From: Gorsachius magnificus
Taxonomy: Eukaryota; Chordata; Aves; Pelecaniformes; Ardeidae
Assembly: GCA_034008185.1 (NCBI GenBank)
Contig: CM067083.1
Coordinates: forward strand, 116,024,837-116,088,836
Reading direction: 5' to 3'
Length of the DNA stretch: 64,000 nucleotides
Shown: piece after piece, positions 51,321-63,233 of the stretch
Layout of the letters: each line of letters starts with the position of its first letter
Numbering within the stretch: position 1 is the first letter of the stretch
Notes under the pieces: model-generated
What the model was told of the DNA's origin: nothing
Databases searched by the model: none
The model's input: only the letters and a program-made list of their open reading frames with translations
Program-made: the position numbers and the translations under genes

Positions 51321-54300
51321 ACAGTGTGTCTACCTACTTCATGGTCTTCAGCACCATTAGCGTTATTAGATTATCTCCAGGTCCTGAATTAGTTTTATTC
51401 TGACAACTCCATTGAAAAGTAGAGAAGTATAATTCCCATTTTACTTCTGGGAAACTAATATATGAGAAAATGAGGTGACCAAATCATTCAGTGGATCCAA
51501 AACTGGCCTAGGAACTGAACCCCAGTCTGGAACATGAGCTATTAAAACTATACCCTCTCTCTCTAATGGCTAATATTTTGTAAGGGTAATCAGACATGGG
51601 GTATATGTTAAGAAGATTTGTAAAAAGCAGAAAGATAGTGACATTCAGTGGAAACCTTAAGAGGGAAGACATAGAAGTCCAGATAACACACAGATACACA
51701 TGACCACAAAGAACTCACCAGGTCATTACTGGGCTAGCAAAATATCAACAATATTTTTTTAAAACAAAAGTGTGTTTCTAAATGGTCTGGAAAAATTCAG
51801 TTAAAATCTTTTGGAGGAGGAACTGGCCAATGTTGAAGATGATTAACCGTATCACTTCACAAAATTGTACATAAAATTCATCAGTGCACTTCAGCTAAAA
51901 GGAGAACAAAATTAAGTCAAAATGCCTCACTGCAACATTTGAAAAATATAACTTTCTGATTTTGTGTTTAAACAAAAATTGAAGCTTTAGATGATGAACT
52001 TAGTGGAACACCATTGGTGAAGCTGCTGAATTAATGGGACCTGAGTGGGAAGAGTTACATCAGCTAAATGCTGACAGGCATGTTGGGAAGACTTGGCTGG
52101 TTCTATGTGCTGAAATGAAGGGGATGACCTAACGATTAAGGATTAGCTTTAGGCTTTTAACTTGACAGTAATGTACATTGCGCGTATGCATGTGTTTGCA
52201 TGGATGTGTGCGCATACAGACAGATGTGTCTGAGAGAGAGACGAGGTGGGGTTCATACTGCTGTAATGCCTTTGACTTCATAGCTTTGTGTATATGGGCT
52301 GTGTGTGAGGGATGTGTGTTCCTTCAAATTTGGCTGGTTTTCTGTTCTGCAACTTTAAAATGAAATGCTTTTGCATAACTTTCTGTATTGTTTATAAGTC
52401 GTTGTAAGCCAGTCATTACCGTAGAGAGAAACAAAAGCTTATGAGAGGAACAAATATAATAACAATGGAGAAAGAGCATTATGGAGAGACAATCAACCTG
52501 CTAATAATGTGAAAAGCCTGTCTGAAGCGTCACACGACACAAAGGCAGTAGGTGTTTGTGAGACCTCTTTTTTTATTAGTGTCTCTTTGAGAACAGTCAA
52601 AGGTAGCAATTTTGAAGTAAATTAAATTAACACCTATGCTGAACTTCAGAAACAGTGATACCACCTCTCCACTTCTCTTCCTCTTTTTGCAGCATAATGT
52701 GATGCAAACTCAATAGGAGTGTGAAGTGTGAGGGGGTAAGCATGTACCTGGGAAACAGGGATTTTCTTGCTAAATGCAGAAGCTTGATTTGATTGCTTTA
52801 GCATAGGGGTCTAATAGCATCGTGTTACTGGCTGTGGATCTTAACTACCTCTCAGGCTAGCCACTGATTTAAAACTTAAGAATATTAAAGGCTTTAGAAG
52901 GAAAAGAAACAAATGGCATTTCAAATCCACTGGTGGGTGCCATGTGGGGATGTTTAAGAGACTGGTGACAAAACAGTATATTAGATGGAGTGACTTCTGG
53001 GGTTTCCAGGACAAAAACCTTTCCTACATGAAACCTACCAATAGAGCTATAATTACCAGTGCTTTCAGAGCAGTGGTAGAGATGAACAAAAGGGCATCCA
53101 TAAAACGCTTTCTACAGAAAAGAGTTCTGAATAAAAACACTATCAAGCTTTTTAGAAATAAAGTTTGTAATCATAGTAAATACTAAAAAAGGTGCTACTG
53201 CAAAATAATGAGTCGGCGTATGTTCACTTTTTTCCTCTGCTTGGCAACAATATTGGAATACATCAACTGTGGCAGAGGTAGTGCTAGCAGGGGAAATGTG
53301 TGGGGAAAGAAAAGGATGTTATGGAGGCTAACTATTTGATTTCCATCCTTAGCCAAAGCTGTACACAAACCAGAGCAGAATATTACCTGTAAGAATAACC
53401 AGGTTGCTCAGAAACCCAGGAGTCTCCAGCCTCTTTCAGTATAACTTCCATGGAGTAATTATAGGAGTGGCAGGCAGCACACAGAGTTGCAGGTCTGTTA
53501 CTTTTCCCCATGCATCTCCTTGGTTAAGACCATCTTTACTCACCCCAGTGGCTTCCACTAAGTATCTAACCATGCCATTTGTAGGGTAGATATAGTAAGC
53601 ATTTTCATTCTGTATGCTCTCTCTGCTGTCCATTTGGTTCACTCCTTGCTTCAGACTAAGTCTCAGGTCCCCCAGACATCTATACTGCATATAGCTTTTG
53701 GCTCTGGTCAGAAACACCAAAAGTTCCCTCTTTAAGAAAACTTGGAAACTGAATGGAGAGTTGTTCCAAGTCCTGTTTCCTACAGGCTATATAATGTCTG
53801 AGCTAGTTCATATCACTTATTCAGAGACCAGAACTTGCTCCTTGAGTCCCAAAGGCAGTATAGATTTATCCATAAATTCAAGATTGTTTCTAGCATATCC
53901 TCTTGAAATCATTTGCTGGGAAAAATGAGGTTATAACTTGTGGTGGGTCTCTGCTTACAGCAAACACCTGACAAATTCTTCACAAGAGAAGCATGGTGTA
54001 AGCATCTCACATGATCTTAGTTACTTCTGTAAGTTGGTGGTGGTACTGCTGCTCAGTGTGCTTGATCCTCTCACTCCGCCAAAGACCAGACTAGCAGGTG
54101 ACCAGCCATTCTGAGAAGATCTAATGTTGCTGTTTATTCTCTTAACAGCTACCAAAATCGCACTGTCAGCATATAAATGGTAAGAATCATAACATGCTTT
54201 TGTGGTCAGTTCCCACATGCTGGGAAAGCATCCACGGTTTGGTAAGGCAAAGGGATACTTCTGTCTAAATTGGCATGAATAACACAGAAGAGGAAAGATG

Positions 54301-57300
54301 CAGGACTGGCTGAAAAGATTTCAATTGCTGGAATGCTTCAGGGGAATATAGGATCTTTGCAAAGTGAGTACGGACCAGATAAAGAGCACAAGATATGTCT
54401 GTGTGGAATGATAGCATTAGTCATGAAGAATTTGTCCTACATTGTTACCTATACTACCCACTTGATTTTGTGAACTTATACTCATGCAGGTACGTACCCA
54501 GTGTAATAGGACTGACCAGCTGGTTGTGAACACAATTACATATCCAAATGCATGGCAACCTCACAGAGAAAAAAATACTTTAAGGAAGGTAAAGGCAAAG
54601 GTAGGCCTTGGCCCATTCCCACTGCAGAAACATTCTCACCAGTAAGAGAAACAGTGAGGTGTTGCTTCTTGTGCAAGAGTAGGTGAAAGAAAAGGTTTCC
54701 AACGCTATAGGCTAAAGCAGGTTTGAAATCCCCTGGACTCACAAATTCTGGTAGGCCTGGAACTCAGAAATATTAAAAAGAAATTAAGGAAGATTTCTGC
54801 AGAAGATGGTCTGGGTTGATACAAGCAAGTATCTGAGGGTCAAAGGAAAGTATGTGCTATACCAAAGAATATCAGACAGCTGGCAGGTGATACCCTGGGA
54901 ACTGTGCAGTTTGCTAGGGGGTTTGTGTGTTTAATGCATAGTTAAGGATGAAGATACTTGCTGGAGAGAATACAGCTGGAATAGACACATGGTGGAAGAG
55001 CTGTTGTAATATCTTACTGTCAATCTAAAGACAGAAGTTCAAGCCTCCTAGCAAACTTGCCCTGACACCTACTTCCCCTTAGTTCAGCCACAACTGGCTA
55101 TCAGGTTGCCTGATCTGGAGAAAAAAGATGGATGTTCTAGTTTGCCTTGACCATGCTATTTCAATTTCCTGCTGTTGAAATGTGCCTTCATCATACCAGT
55201 TCAGTACCATCCAAAACTTCTGGCAGTCCTCTAATTGGTCTGTTGAATGGTGGATATAAAGGTTTTATCAGAAATACACTGGCATGTACATGTGTGTAGA
55301 TGTATGTCCCTGGGTTGCTGAAGACTTTGCCCAGTCAGGTCTTGCAAACCTCCAACATATGCTTTTGTTCCACAAAGTCCCAGTTTCCTTTAATGCTTTG
55401 GATGGATAATGAAATGAGGGAAAGGGAGATGATAGGCATATGGATGTTTAAAGCATGGGATCAGAACCCTGGATTCTTGGCCCTGGAAGACTTCCTTTGT
55501 GGTACTAGGTAAAACTGGGTAAATAAAGAGGTTCTGGTTAGTGTTGCACAGGCAACCTTCATTCTGGCCTGCCTTGAATTTGTTAGTAATTAATTTTCCT
55601 GTCTGCATGGTTTTTCAAAGAGATTTTTGTGTAGATTTTTATAGACAATAATATAGCCTTTGTCCTATGCGATCCCAAAGTACTTCTCAAGTTATACACC
55701 TAGCTGGCCAAAGCCTGCTCTCGCTGAGGCCAATAGACAGTTTGCCATTGATTTAATTTTGGCCAGGATTTGGCTACGTAGAAATGGAATACAAGCAATT
55801 CTGAATGGCCTTTAATAAATTCTGGTTTCCCACCTGAGCAATAAATCTGCCAGCAGAAGAGCAGTACAAAATTTGGTGTCACTTACTGAACAACTGAATG
55901 TTTCAATATAAACTTTGTAAAGTATCAGTAGGCCATAATGACAGTTGCTCTAAAAGTATCAATAGCATAATTTAGAGCCAGAGGTGGATGATGCACTGTA
56001 TGGTGTGTGTGGATGCGTGTGTAGAATCTCTGTATATGCAGAAAATTATACATGTATTTTTAAATCACTTAATAAAAGATCAGCTTTAGTTAGTTGCATA
56101 ATCTAAAATTCTGGAACATTTTTGCTGTCCTACGTCTGCAAAAGTTTTTCATTTAGGAACACACACGTTTCTTGTCAATGTTATTTCTACAATCACTTAG
56201 TTAGAGCAGGGCATATTGTTCTCTGAATTTCTTGTTAAAATGTTTCACTTAATTAAACTTTTACAACCAGTTCTGTTCTATGTCTGATACTTGATGTAAA
56301 TTATAAAGAAAAGCCCCTCTGGCATTTATGAGAATTCAGATGATGAAGACTATAGGGAAAAAAAAAAAAAAAAAAGAAACAGTGTCATTGAGCCCTAGAT
56401 AGTTGCTGATTCCCAGTTATCTCCCACACAATTCAATTTAATGAAATATAGTATTTCTTATTATATAACCTAGACTGAAAAAGAGGCCAAAATAGAACTA
56501 ATAATTTTTCAAATCATTACACTGCAAACATTTCATAAGTGGAGTGAATTGCAGTGCAATTTGAATAATTGTGGCTTTGTCTAGATTTCCATAGCATATT
56601 ACATGGAAAATAAAGCTAAAATTCACTGGAACCTGGAAGAACAACAAACGAAAAAATGAACAACAGGAAAAGCCATGGAAATTGAAGTTACACCTGGTTG
56701 TACGTGCTTGTGGGACGTACCTACGCACACATGCACACATACACACCCCTTCCTGTGTCAAAACACTGCCAGAGTTTCAAAGGGGTGCTTGAGAGGACCT
56801 CTCTGGTGTGGGGATTTAACAGCAGCTATGTTCCAGCAAGATCTCATTTTTAAGAGCAACGTACTGTTTCCAGGCCCTCCCAAAACCAACTGCGGGATGA
56901 CTGCAAGATGGCTGTCACAGTGACTGCAGGACTGAGAGCTGTAATCCAATTGGCGGCTACGCTGCTATGAGACTTGGAAATCTCCTCTAACCTCTAACCA
57001 CAGTTTAGTGCGCAAACTATTGTGTTTGCTCTTGGGAAGTTTCACTCTTGCCAAAAAGAACCAGTATTTATGCTATTTGGCATATTTATTATTCAGTTAA
57101 CCCATTACTTAGAAGTAAATCCTTTTTTAGAATTTATAACCCCCCCAAGAACTATGGGTGATGGACAGAAATAAATAGCCATGAGGGGGAAAACAAAAGA
57201 AAACAAAACTTTAAATCTCTCTTCTCCCATAACTTTTATAATTTCTTCTATTGTCCTTTGTTTCGCAGGGTTATTCGTCATGATGAAGGGAAGCAAGAAT

Positions 57301-58918
57301 CAGACAGTGTCTGAGAAATCTGGTGGTGCTTAAACATTTGTGAAATTCAGGGAAATGAGTTGTGCAATCTGACATCAAATAAAGATCAGATGACCCATAG
57401 GCTTCAGTTTCCTTGTGAATAAAGGTGAAAGGGCTCTGCAGCCAACATCTTTCTTTACTGGGATACTCAGTAGGACATGTAAACAGGGATTTTTATACCT
57501 CTGTTTCCCCCAGGCAGGGTGACATGTGCAAATCAGTTCTATTCAGACTGAAAAGTCCGTATTTTACAGTTCACAGGGGACTAATCCATCTCTTTATCTG
57601 AGAATTATTGCTATATTTGTGATGGCTGAAAGCTCTAAAGAGAAAACAGATTTAACTTACTTTCTAAGAGATGCCCACTCTCTGCTGACAGCTAGATAGG
57701 TGTGTGTATGCTACTGCGCTCGTCAGATTCTGATTTTGGGGTTAATGTAGCTCATCTGATGAAAATCCTTACTGGCAGACTGACTCGGATAATAGTATTA
57801 TCCGGCAATAGGGATATCAAAGTCGTGTAGCCCGACTTGCTCTGAGATCTGGCTAGATTGGTGTGGACCAGCTGTGGAGGTGGGAACATTGCTGTTGCAT
57901 GAACTCAACATGGGCACTGGGCTCTCCTGTTTCCAGAACGTGAGGCAGCATCTTTGTGTGGTGCTGCTCTGTGCTGTAAATACGTATCTGCTGCCACAAA
58001 ACTTATTGGGGTATTTGTAAACCAGTGCTCCACTGCTTCATATATGCAATCAGTCATACCATGGGATGAAACCAGACTCTCTGTTTTCCCATTAACGAAG
58101 AAGCAACATCCGTATTACAGAGTGAACGGATTCTATCAAAACAGACATACACAAAATTTCTGGTGTTATTTGTTAAAGAGTTTATTCTCAAAGAGGCAAC
58201 ATTATTTCAGCCTGAGCATGCCTTTCTCAAGGACTGTCTATATAGTATTCCAACAGCTGAAAATAAACCAGAACAGGTCCACACATTTTCCACTCAAAAG
58301 TAGTCCTATTTTGTGAGTGAATTCTTCAACATTATTTAAGTTCATCTTTAAATCGAGAATTCATTTAAATGAGGTCTAGGCTTCAGCCTTGGAGACTGAG
58401 GGGAAAACTTTTTGAGTCCTATCATAGACAGTGATGTCAGTGAAACTTTGCCAGTTAACTAAACTCGCGATAAGTAAAAGTTAGGCAATTTGATGTGAAA
58501 TCAGAAATACCATGGGGAAACAGGTAAAACCCCCTGTATTTCTGAATCATAAATTAGCCAGTAGAAAGAAAACCCAGCTAAAATTCTTGGCATACTTTTC
58601 TGAAAACTGGTACATGCATATATTTATTTTCCTTAATAGAACATTGGTATTATTTTCTATATATGTTTATAATCTTATGTTCTTTTTCACTTTTTGATCT
58701 TATTTCCAAAATTCATTAATTTTTTCTTCATATTTTTGCACACGCTTTTCTTCTTTTTCTCCCAAATTTATCTATGAAGGTATTTCTATGCTGGGAAATA
58801 GATGTGTTTCCAAGTTGTTCTTCAACTGGCTTATGAATGTGACCTTTATCTTAAAACCTGTTTATTCTGTGTATTCCATAGCTTTTGTGACTATTTACAA
58901 TATGTATTGCACATTATT
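51321..58918. other. Intergenic region downstream of APOB
   Basis: About 7.6 kb of AT-rich DNA with no recognised gene or transposon. Simple sequence includes an A18 run at 56358-56375, a TG/GCAT-rich patch at 52175-52230 and a CA-rich patch at 56725-56747. A 19-bp palindrome lies at 57786-57804. Small frames carry no family signature. Confidence 0.55.
57786..57804. repeat. Perfect 19-bp palindrome
   Basis: CGGATAATA and TATTATCCG are perfect inverted 9-mers around a single G. A second short hairpin (AAGTCG...CGACTT, 57820-57838) follows within 20 bp. Several CpGs cluster here in a CpG-poor region. Confidence 0.8.
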
Positions 58919-58989
58919 GGCTTGATCCAACATACAGTGAAAGCAAAGCAAAGACTTCCCATTGACCTTGACAATTGTTGGATCAAGCC
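58919..58989. repeat. Palindromic (MITE-like) repeat, well preserved arms
   Basis: Perfect 14-bp inverted arms, GGCTTGATCCAACA (58919-58932) and TGTTGGATCAAGCC (58976-58989), lie around a 43-bp centre that contains AAGACTTCCCATTGACC. The arms and centre fit the bird/reptile dispersed hairpin whose form is GGCCTGATCCAAA...CCCATTGA...TTTGGATCAGGCC. It lies within about 50 bp downstream of the predicted APOB cleavage site. Confidence 0.75.
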
Positions 58990-59029
58990 CTATGGTCCAA
59001 GTAAAAGTAGCTGTAATGAATGACACAAT

Positions 59030-59204
59030 AATGTAATAAAGAACTCATTTATTGGCTTATTAAGCTTATTAGCCTAGTGTAGATTATTCGGTTTTCATTT
59101 ACAAATTCAGATTCAAACAGTATCTACCTGAAGCTCCAGTATGCTGATTGCTGTTATTTTTAAATACACTGTGGTACAAACTTATTACTTCTCCTCTTGT
59201 CCAT
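59030..59204 (-). other. APOB: APOB 3' untranslated region (predicted)
   Basis: The sequence from the APOB stop codon to just past the only good poly(A) signal on the minus strand. The cleavage point is not visible. I place it about 15-20 nt beyond the signal, where a U/GU-rich stretch follows. The UTR is short, AT-rich and contains no recognised repeat. Confidence 0.6.
59048..59053 (-). promoter_or_regulatory. APOB: APOB polyadenylation signal AATAAA
   Basis: Canonical hexamer on the minus strand (plus strand TTTATT), about 150 nt downstream of the APOB stop codon and followed by T/GT-rich sequence. It is the first such signal after the stop. Confidence 0.75.
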
Positions 59205-61016
59205 TCAGGTCTCCATGCGCTGCTGTATATTTTCCATAATCTGCTGAAGACTCAGTTGCTCAGTGGCAAGTTGTTCATCAATGAATCTTTGCATTTCTTC
59301 CCATTTCCTGGAGCCTTGCTCAATGCCTTGCTGAATGAGTGTGCGCGTTAGTTCCACTTTTTTTCTGAGTGCCTCTCTGCTTTTTTGGCTCATTTGGTAA
59401 ATGGACTGCCAGTCCAATGGCTTGGGCACATCTATTCTAAGCTCTCCATGACGAACAGCTATATATGGCTTTATGCTCTCAGCTGTTAATTGCTCAAACC
59501 AGCGAAGAAGCTCTGAGATATATTGCAGGAATGCAGAGTAATTTTCTACAGTTAGATCAATTAACCTTTTGGCCTCACTGATTAGCTTTTCTTGGGAATG
59601 ACTAAGCTGCCCATAGATCTCCTGGAGTTTTTCTTTGACTTGTTTGTTATGTTCATTGATTTTCCTCTTAGCAGCTGCAGACCAGTATCGGATTTTTTCC
59701 TGAGCAGCAGATGAGAGCTCCATGATCTTCTGTTTTCCTTTTCCTTCAACATCAGTCATAAGGTCATAATATTCCTGGTTATAGTTTTCCACTTGGTCTA
59801 TCAGGTATGTTACTGAGTCAGCAAGATCTCCAACATACTTGTGCCAATCCACTAGTTTATCTATTAGACTCTTCAGCCATGCTAGTACCTTTTCTTCCAT
59901 CTCATAGTATTTCACTGACCATCCAAGTGTAGTTGGATCAAAATATTCCTCCCGCAAAGCCTTTGCATAGCGGAGAAGCTGGTGCAGCTTTTCTGAAAGG
60001 TCCTGGAATGTCTTTTGGCTAAAATCTTTTAAGTGAGAAATGTACTTTTTAACATCTTCTGCCAAGGATCTCAGTTTCTGTGCATAGTCTGAAGCCATTG
60101 CATCTTTGTACAGCTGTTGTGTTTGGAATTTGATATCTTCAAAATTTTTGGATTGCAAGCTTCTAACCATTTCTTCTGCCTTCTGAAAAACTTGTTGCAC
60201 TACTTGTTTCAGTTGCTTAAGCCTTCCTGCAAAGTCAGCTTCCTGGAGAGTAGTAAATGTCTGCCTGATTTTTTCCTGCAGATGTTTCAGCATTTTTTTC
60301 ATCTGATCAAGTACATTACGACCTTTAAGAATTGTTTCAGAAGCAGGAACTTTGACTTCCATCTCATTGATAGCTGCAATCAAGGCATCAAAGTACTCCT
60401 GAAGTTTTGAAAGGCATAAATCAGCATTTTTTGCTACCTTCTCTGTAGTCATAAGGTATATTTCTTCACCAGTGTACTTTTCAGACAGCCCAGGGACCTG
60501 GAATTTTGTGGTCTTCAGGAATTCAATGGCTGAGTCAATTAGGTGTTTTATCCTCTTGTGATACTCTTCTATTATGTCAATTGTAGCATCCAAAAGCTTT
60601 GCTTTTATTCTTTGATAGTCAAACTCTTCAGCCTGATCTGCTGCTTGCTGATATAACTGTTTAGCTTTGACCTTCATCTCCTGATATTTGTCAGAGGCCT
60701 CATTGGCAGCTGTGCGGAGCTGAGCATCTATTTGGTCTATTTGTTTTACAGCAAACGAGTATGTTTTTTCAGCATTATTCTGCATGATATTCTTCATCTT
60801 TAAGGTGGCAGCACTAATTTCCAGTCCCATATGCTCTTTATGATACCGATTAACATACTTATAGACTGCATTTGTCATTTTAGGTACTTTTTCTTTTAGA
60901 CCCAACAGCAAGTCTTTGGCAGCATCCTCTTTCCAGTTGAATTTCATTTGAATCACATCAGGTTTCTTGAAGGATATCTCACTTTTTAATACGTCAATGT
61001 CCTTCTGAGGAGCAGA
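59205..61016 (-). CDS. APOB: Apolipoprotein B, last coding exon (C-terminal 603 residues)
   Basis: ApoB is the structural, non-exchangeable protein of VLDL and LDL, secreted from liver (and from avian kidney and intestine), and delivers lipid to tissues and the oocyte. This exon encodes its C-terminal, mostly helical lipid-binding region. It starts after a good acceptor (TTCTACATTTTCAG) in phase 0 with SAPQKDIDVLKSE and ends at TGA 59205-59207. Hallmarks include YHKEH near the start, ALREEYFDPTTLGWSVKYYE in the middle (59895-59961) and SEAKRLIDLTVENYSAF. All align with human apoB-100. The Trp at 59919-59921 corresponds to human Trp4369, reported to contact Arg3500 and influence LDL-receptor binding. 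The protein then continues about 73 residues past the human end point (GELTIIL) as a charged helical tail. The GTG codon at 60954-60956 is internal and not a start. Confidence 0.97.
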   Translation of the reverse strand, partial: SAPQKDIDVLKSEISFKKPDVIQMKFNWKEDAAKDLLLGLKEKVPKMTNAVYKYVNRYHKEHMGLEISAATLKMKNIMQNNAEKTYSFAVKQIDQIDAQLRTAANEASDKYQEMKVKAKQLYQQAADQAEEFDYQRIKAKLLDATIDIIEEYHKRIKHLIDSAIEFLKTTKFQVPGLSEKYTGEEIYLMTTEKVAKNADLCLSKLQEYFDALIAAINEMEVKVPASETILKGRNVLDQMKKMLKHLQEKIRQTFTTLQEADFAGRLKQLKQVVQQVFQKAEEMVRSLQSKNFEDIKFQTQQLYKDAMASDYAQKLRSLAEDVKKYISHLKDFSQKTFQDLSEKLHQLLRYAKALREEYFDPTTLGWSVKYYEMEEKVLAWLKSLIDKLVDWHKYVGDLADSVTYLIDQVENYNQEYYDLMTDVEGKGKQKIMELSSAAQEKIRYWSAAAKRKINEHNKQVKEKLQEIYGQLSHSQEKLISEAKRLIDLTVENYSAFLQYISELLRWFEQLTAESIKPYIAVRHGELRIDVPKPLDWQSIYQMSQKSREALRKKVELTRTLIQQGIEQGSRKWEEMQRFIDEQLATEQLSLQQIMENIQQRMET

Positions 61017-62103
61017 CTGAAAATGTAGAACAGGATAAGAAAAAGGTAGCTTGTATGTAAAACAAATCTGATATTATTTATGAGTGAATTTCAACATTCT
61101 CATTTTGCATCTTTAATTTTGTTATATATTAGGACAAATACACTACAATTTTTGCCTACCATGTGTTTGCTCTCATCTTGAAAGGTTATTTTGGAAGAAA
61201 TTATATTGTATCAAGCTACTTTGTGCCTCTTCAAACAGCAGGACAAGAACATAACTTAATCTGGTCTTTTTTAAAATTTGACTGCAAATAAGATTTTTCC
61301 TTCCTTTGTATTAAATGCCTATCATGTCTCATAAGGCACATGAATTACTTGGGAAAATGAGCCTTCTACTCATTCTTGAAATAATTGAAAGTGAATTCAA
61401 AACCCATTTTCTTCATATGGAAATAATAGAGGATTTCATTTTTTAATAATTTAAATCAATGAGACAATTTAGAGAGTTACTCAGAGTAACTAAAGATCCT
61501 TGAATGTGAATCTATTCAGATAAACAAATATTCCTGTTTTCAGTAGTAGTTAGTGAATTATGAGTTGCTTGTGATTTTTAGGTAAGATTTTAAGTTTGAA
61601 ATTGTTGTAGTATGCTAATAATAATAGCATGTTTTTTAGCAAATCTAGTAAGGTTTTTAATTCTCATAATGTACTGTGATATATTAATGGATTAAAAAAA
61701 GATACTCTACAGATGGTCTGACCTCTTCCAGTGGCCTGATTCCTATAATGGCCACTTTTGTAGTAATTATAAGTAGCCTGATGGGTATACATTAAACCTG
61801 ATGGGTGACTTATCTAAAACTGGCTTTGTAACTTTTTCACTTTCAGTGGCTGTGTCTTCTTGATCACAGGAGAGGGCAAAATTAACTGTGTGGAGGAGCT
61901 GAAACAGCCTCTTCACACAGATGCTACTTTTAGTATTGGAAAGGCCAGTGTAGGAAACAAAAACTTTACTGGTAATATACTTTTCCTTTGGACAAAAGGT
62001 GGCTAATTTATGTTTTAACATAAACATACACAAACTTTAAAAGGGAACATTTCCTCTGACCGCATCCAACCTTTTTGGTTTTTATTGGTCATATCAAGCT
62101 TAC
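61017..62103 (-). other. APOB: APOB intron between the last two exons
   Basis: 1087 bp bounded by GTAAGC (donor, 62103 downward) and a pyrimidine-rich acceptor ending TTTTCAG at 61017. An 88-residue frame at 61767-62033 (minus) lies inside. It does not resemble apoB and is not bounded by matching splice sites. No transposon was recognised. Confidence 0.85.
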
Positions 62104-62287
62104 CCGAGTTCGGTAGAAAACTTTTGCCATGAGAATGTCAGTGTCCATTTCAATGATGTAGCCCAAGGTCCCAGCAGAGGGTGAAGATACTGAGCCAGAT
62201 AAGCTCCTGTCAGTCTCTCGATAACGCATATGAACGTCTGTAAAAGTTGGGCTGACGATGTCTAGTGAGGCAGTGTTGTCCATGACT
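62104..62287 (-). CDS. APOB: Apolipoprotein B, penultimate coding exon (184 bp)
   Basis: Bounded by acceptor TTGTTGTTGTAG and donor GTAAGC. It begins with the last base of a split codon (AG|A, Arg), then reads VMDNTASLDIVSPTFTDVHM and ends VFYRTR, exactly in frame with the last exon. SPTFTDVHMRY and SPSAGTLG match the human SPAFTDLHLRY and SPAVGTVG blocks that precede the C-terminal helical region. The 184-bp length equals that I recall for human APOB exon 28. This links the end of the beta-strand-rich region to the terminal helices. Confidence 0.95.
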
Positions 62288-63118
62288 CTACAACAACAGT
62301 GAATACACAGCTATGAAGGAATGCACAAAGCACAAGGCCAATGCATTATGTCTAAATTCAACACCACCTATTATTTTATATATTTCTGTATGTCAGCAAT
62401 GCCTTTGTCATCAAAAGAAAATGTTGGGATTTACTATCCACATTTCTTAGGATTTAGCCTAACACATTCAAAACTTCGTGTCACTCCAATTTTCATGTTA
62501 TATATACAACTATATTGAGCTTTGTTGAGAATTTTCATCATATTAGGGCAGCAAAACAAAACCTGTAGCTGTACCACTGTCAACTTTCTACAGACTTCTA
62601 CAAGCTGACTGCCATTTTTTCCACCAACACAAGTACAGGCAGTATTTTTTATCTGCATCTGTACTTGCCTTCACAGACTCTGTCCCTTGGATATATCAAC
62701 ACAACACTTGCAGATCAAAACAGGCAGTTAGAAGGCCAGCTCTGCAATCCCTAGTACCTGTACTTGTGAATAAAAATTACTCTTTAATGGCTTGTGGTAA
62801 CAGAGGGATACAGTGGAAAAAAACCTCCACTATGTTGACAGTTAGATCTAGAACTCCTAGAACTGCTCCGATTATAAAAAACTGTGTTTATATCTCAGCA
62901 GTTTTCTGAGAGATGAGAAAAGCTATTCCAGAAATGGTGAGAGGGGACAGTTTTCCAGCCATCTTGAGAAGGAAACAGGCACAGCCAATAATGACAGCAT
63001 GGCTACATAGGTTCTTATTAATTACAGCAAAGTACTCTGAGGCATTAGAGATCAAAGCAACAATACACCATTGGCAATTTAGTCTATTGTAAATTATATT
63101 ATTAGAGCAAATCTTTAC
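62288..63118 (-). other. APOB: APOB intron
   Basis: 831 bp with donor GTAAAG (63118 downward) and acceptor TTGTAG. AT-rich, with no repeat or embedded gene recognised. Frames within it run across non-conserved sequence. Confidence 0.85.
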
Positions 63119-63233
63119 CTAATTCCCGAAATAGTAAGGTCTTCCTTGTAATTTGCGCTCATGTCACGATGTGAAAAGCTGCCAGTTGTCTTCATAACAA
63201 ACAAGCCATCTTCATATTTGTAGTTTGAAACAA
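63119..63233 (-). CDS. APOB: Apolipoprotein B, antepenultimate coding exon (115 bp)
   Basis: Too short to stand out as a frame, but bounded by acceptor CCTTTTCACAG and donor AG|GTAAAG. It enters with two bases of a split codon and reads VSNYKYEDGLFVMKTTGSFS, then HRDMSANYKEDLTISGI, ending in AG of the Arg codon completed in the next exon. KYEDGLF, TTGSFSHRDMSANYKED parallels human KIEDGTL, TKGTFAHRDFSAEYEED. Its 115-bp length equals that I recall for human exon 27. The preceding very large exon must lie to the right of the window. Confidence 0.95.

Noticed and set aside
60954..60956. GTG as a start codon for the long apoB frame
   Set aside because: The frame continues upstream for 20 codons to a proper splice acceptor at 61017, so this is an internal Val codon.
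61767..62033. 88-residue minus-strand frame inside the last APOB intron, considered as an extra exon
   Set aside because: The flanking exons join in phase 0 without it, it has no apoB similarity, and no matching acceptor/donor pair borders it.
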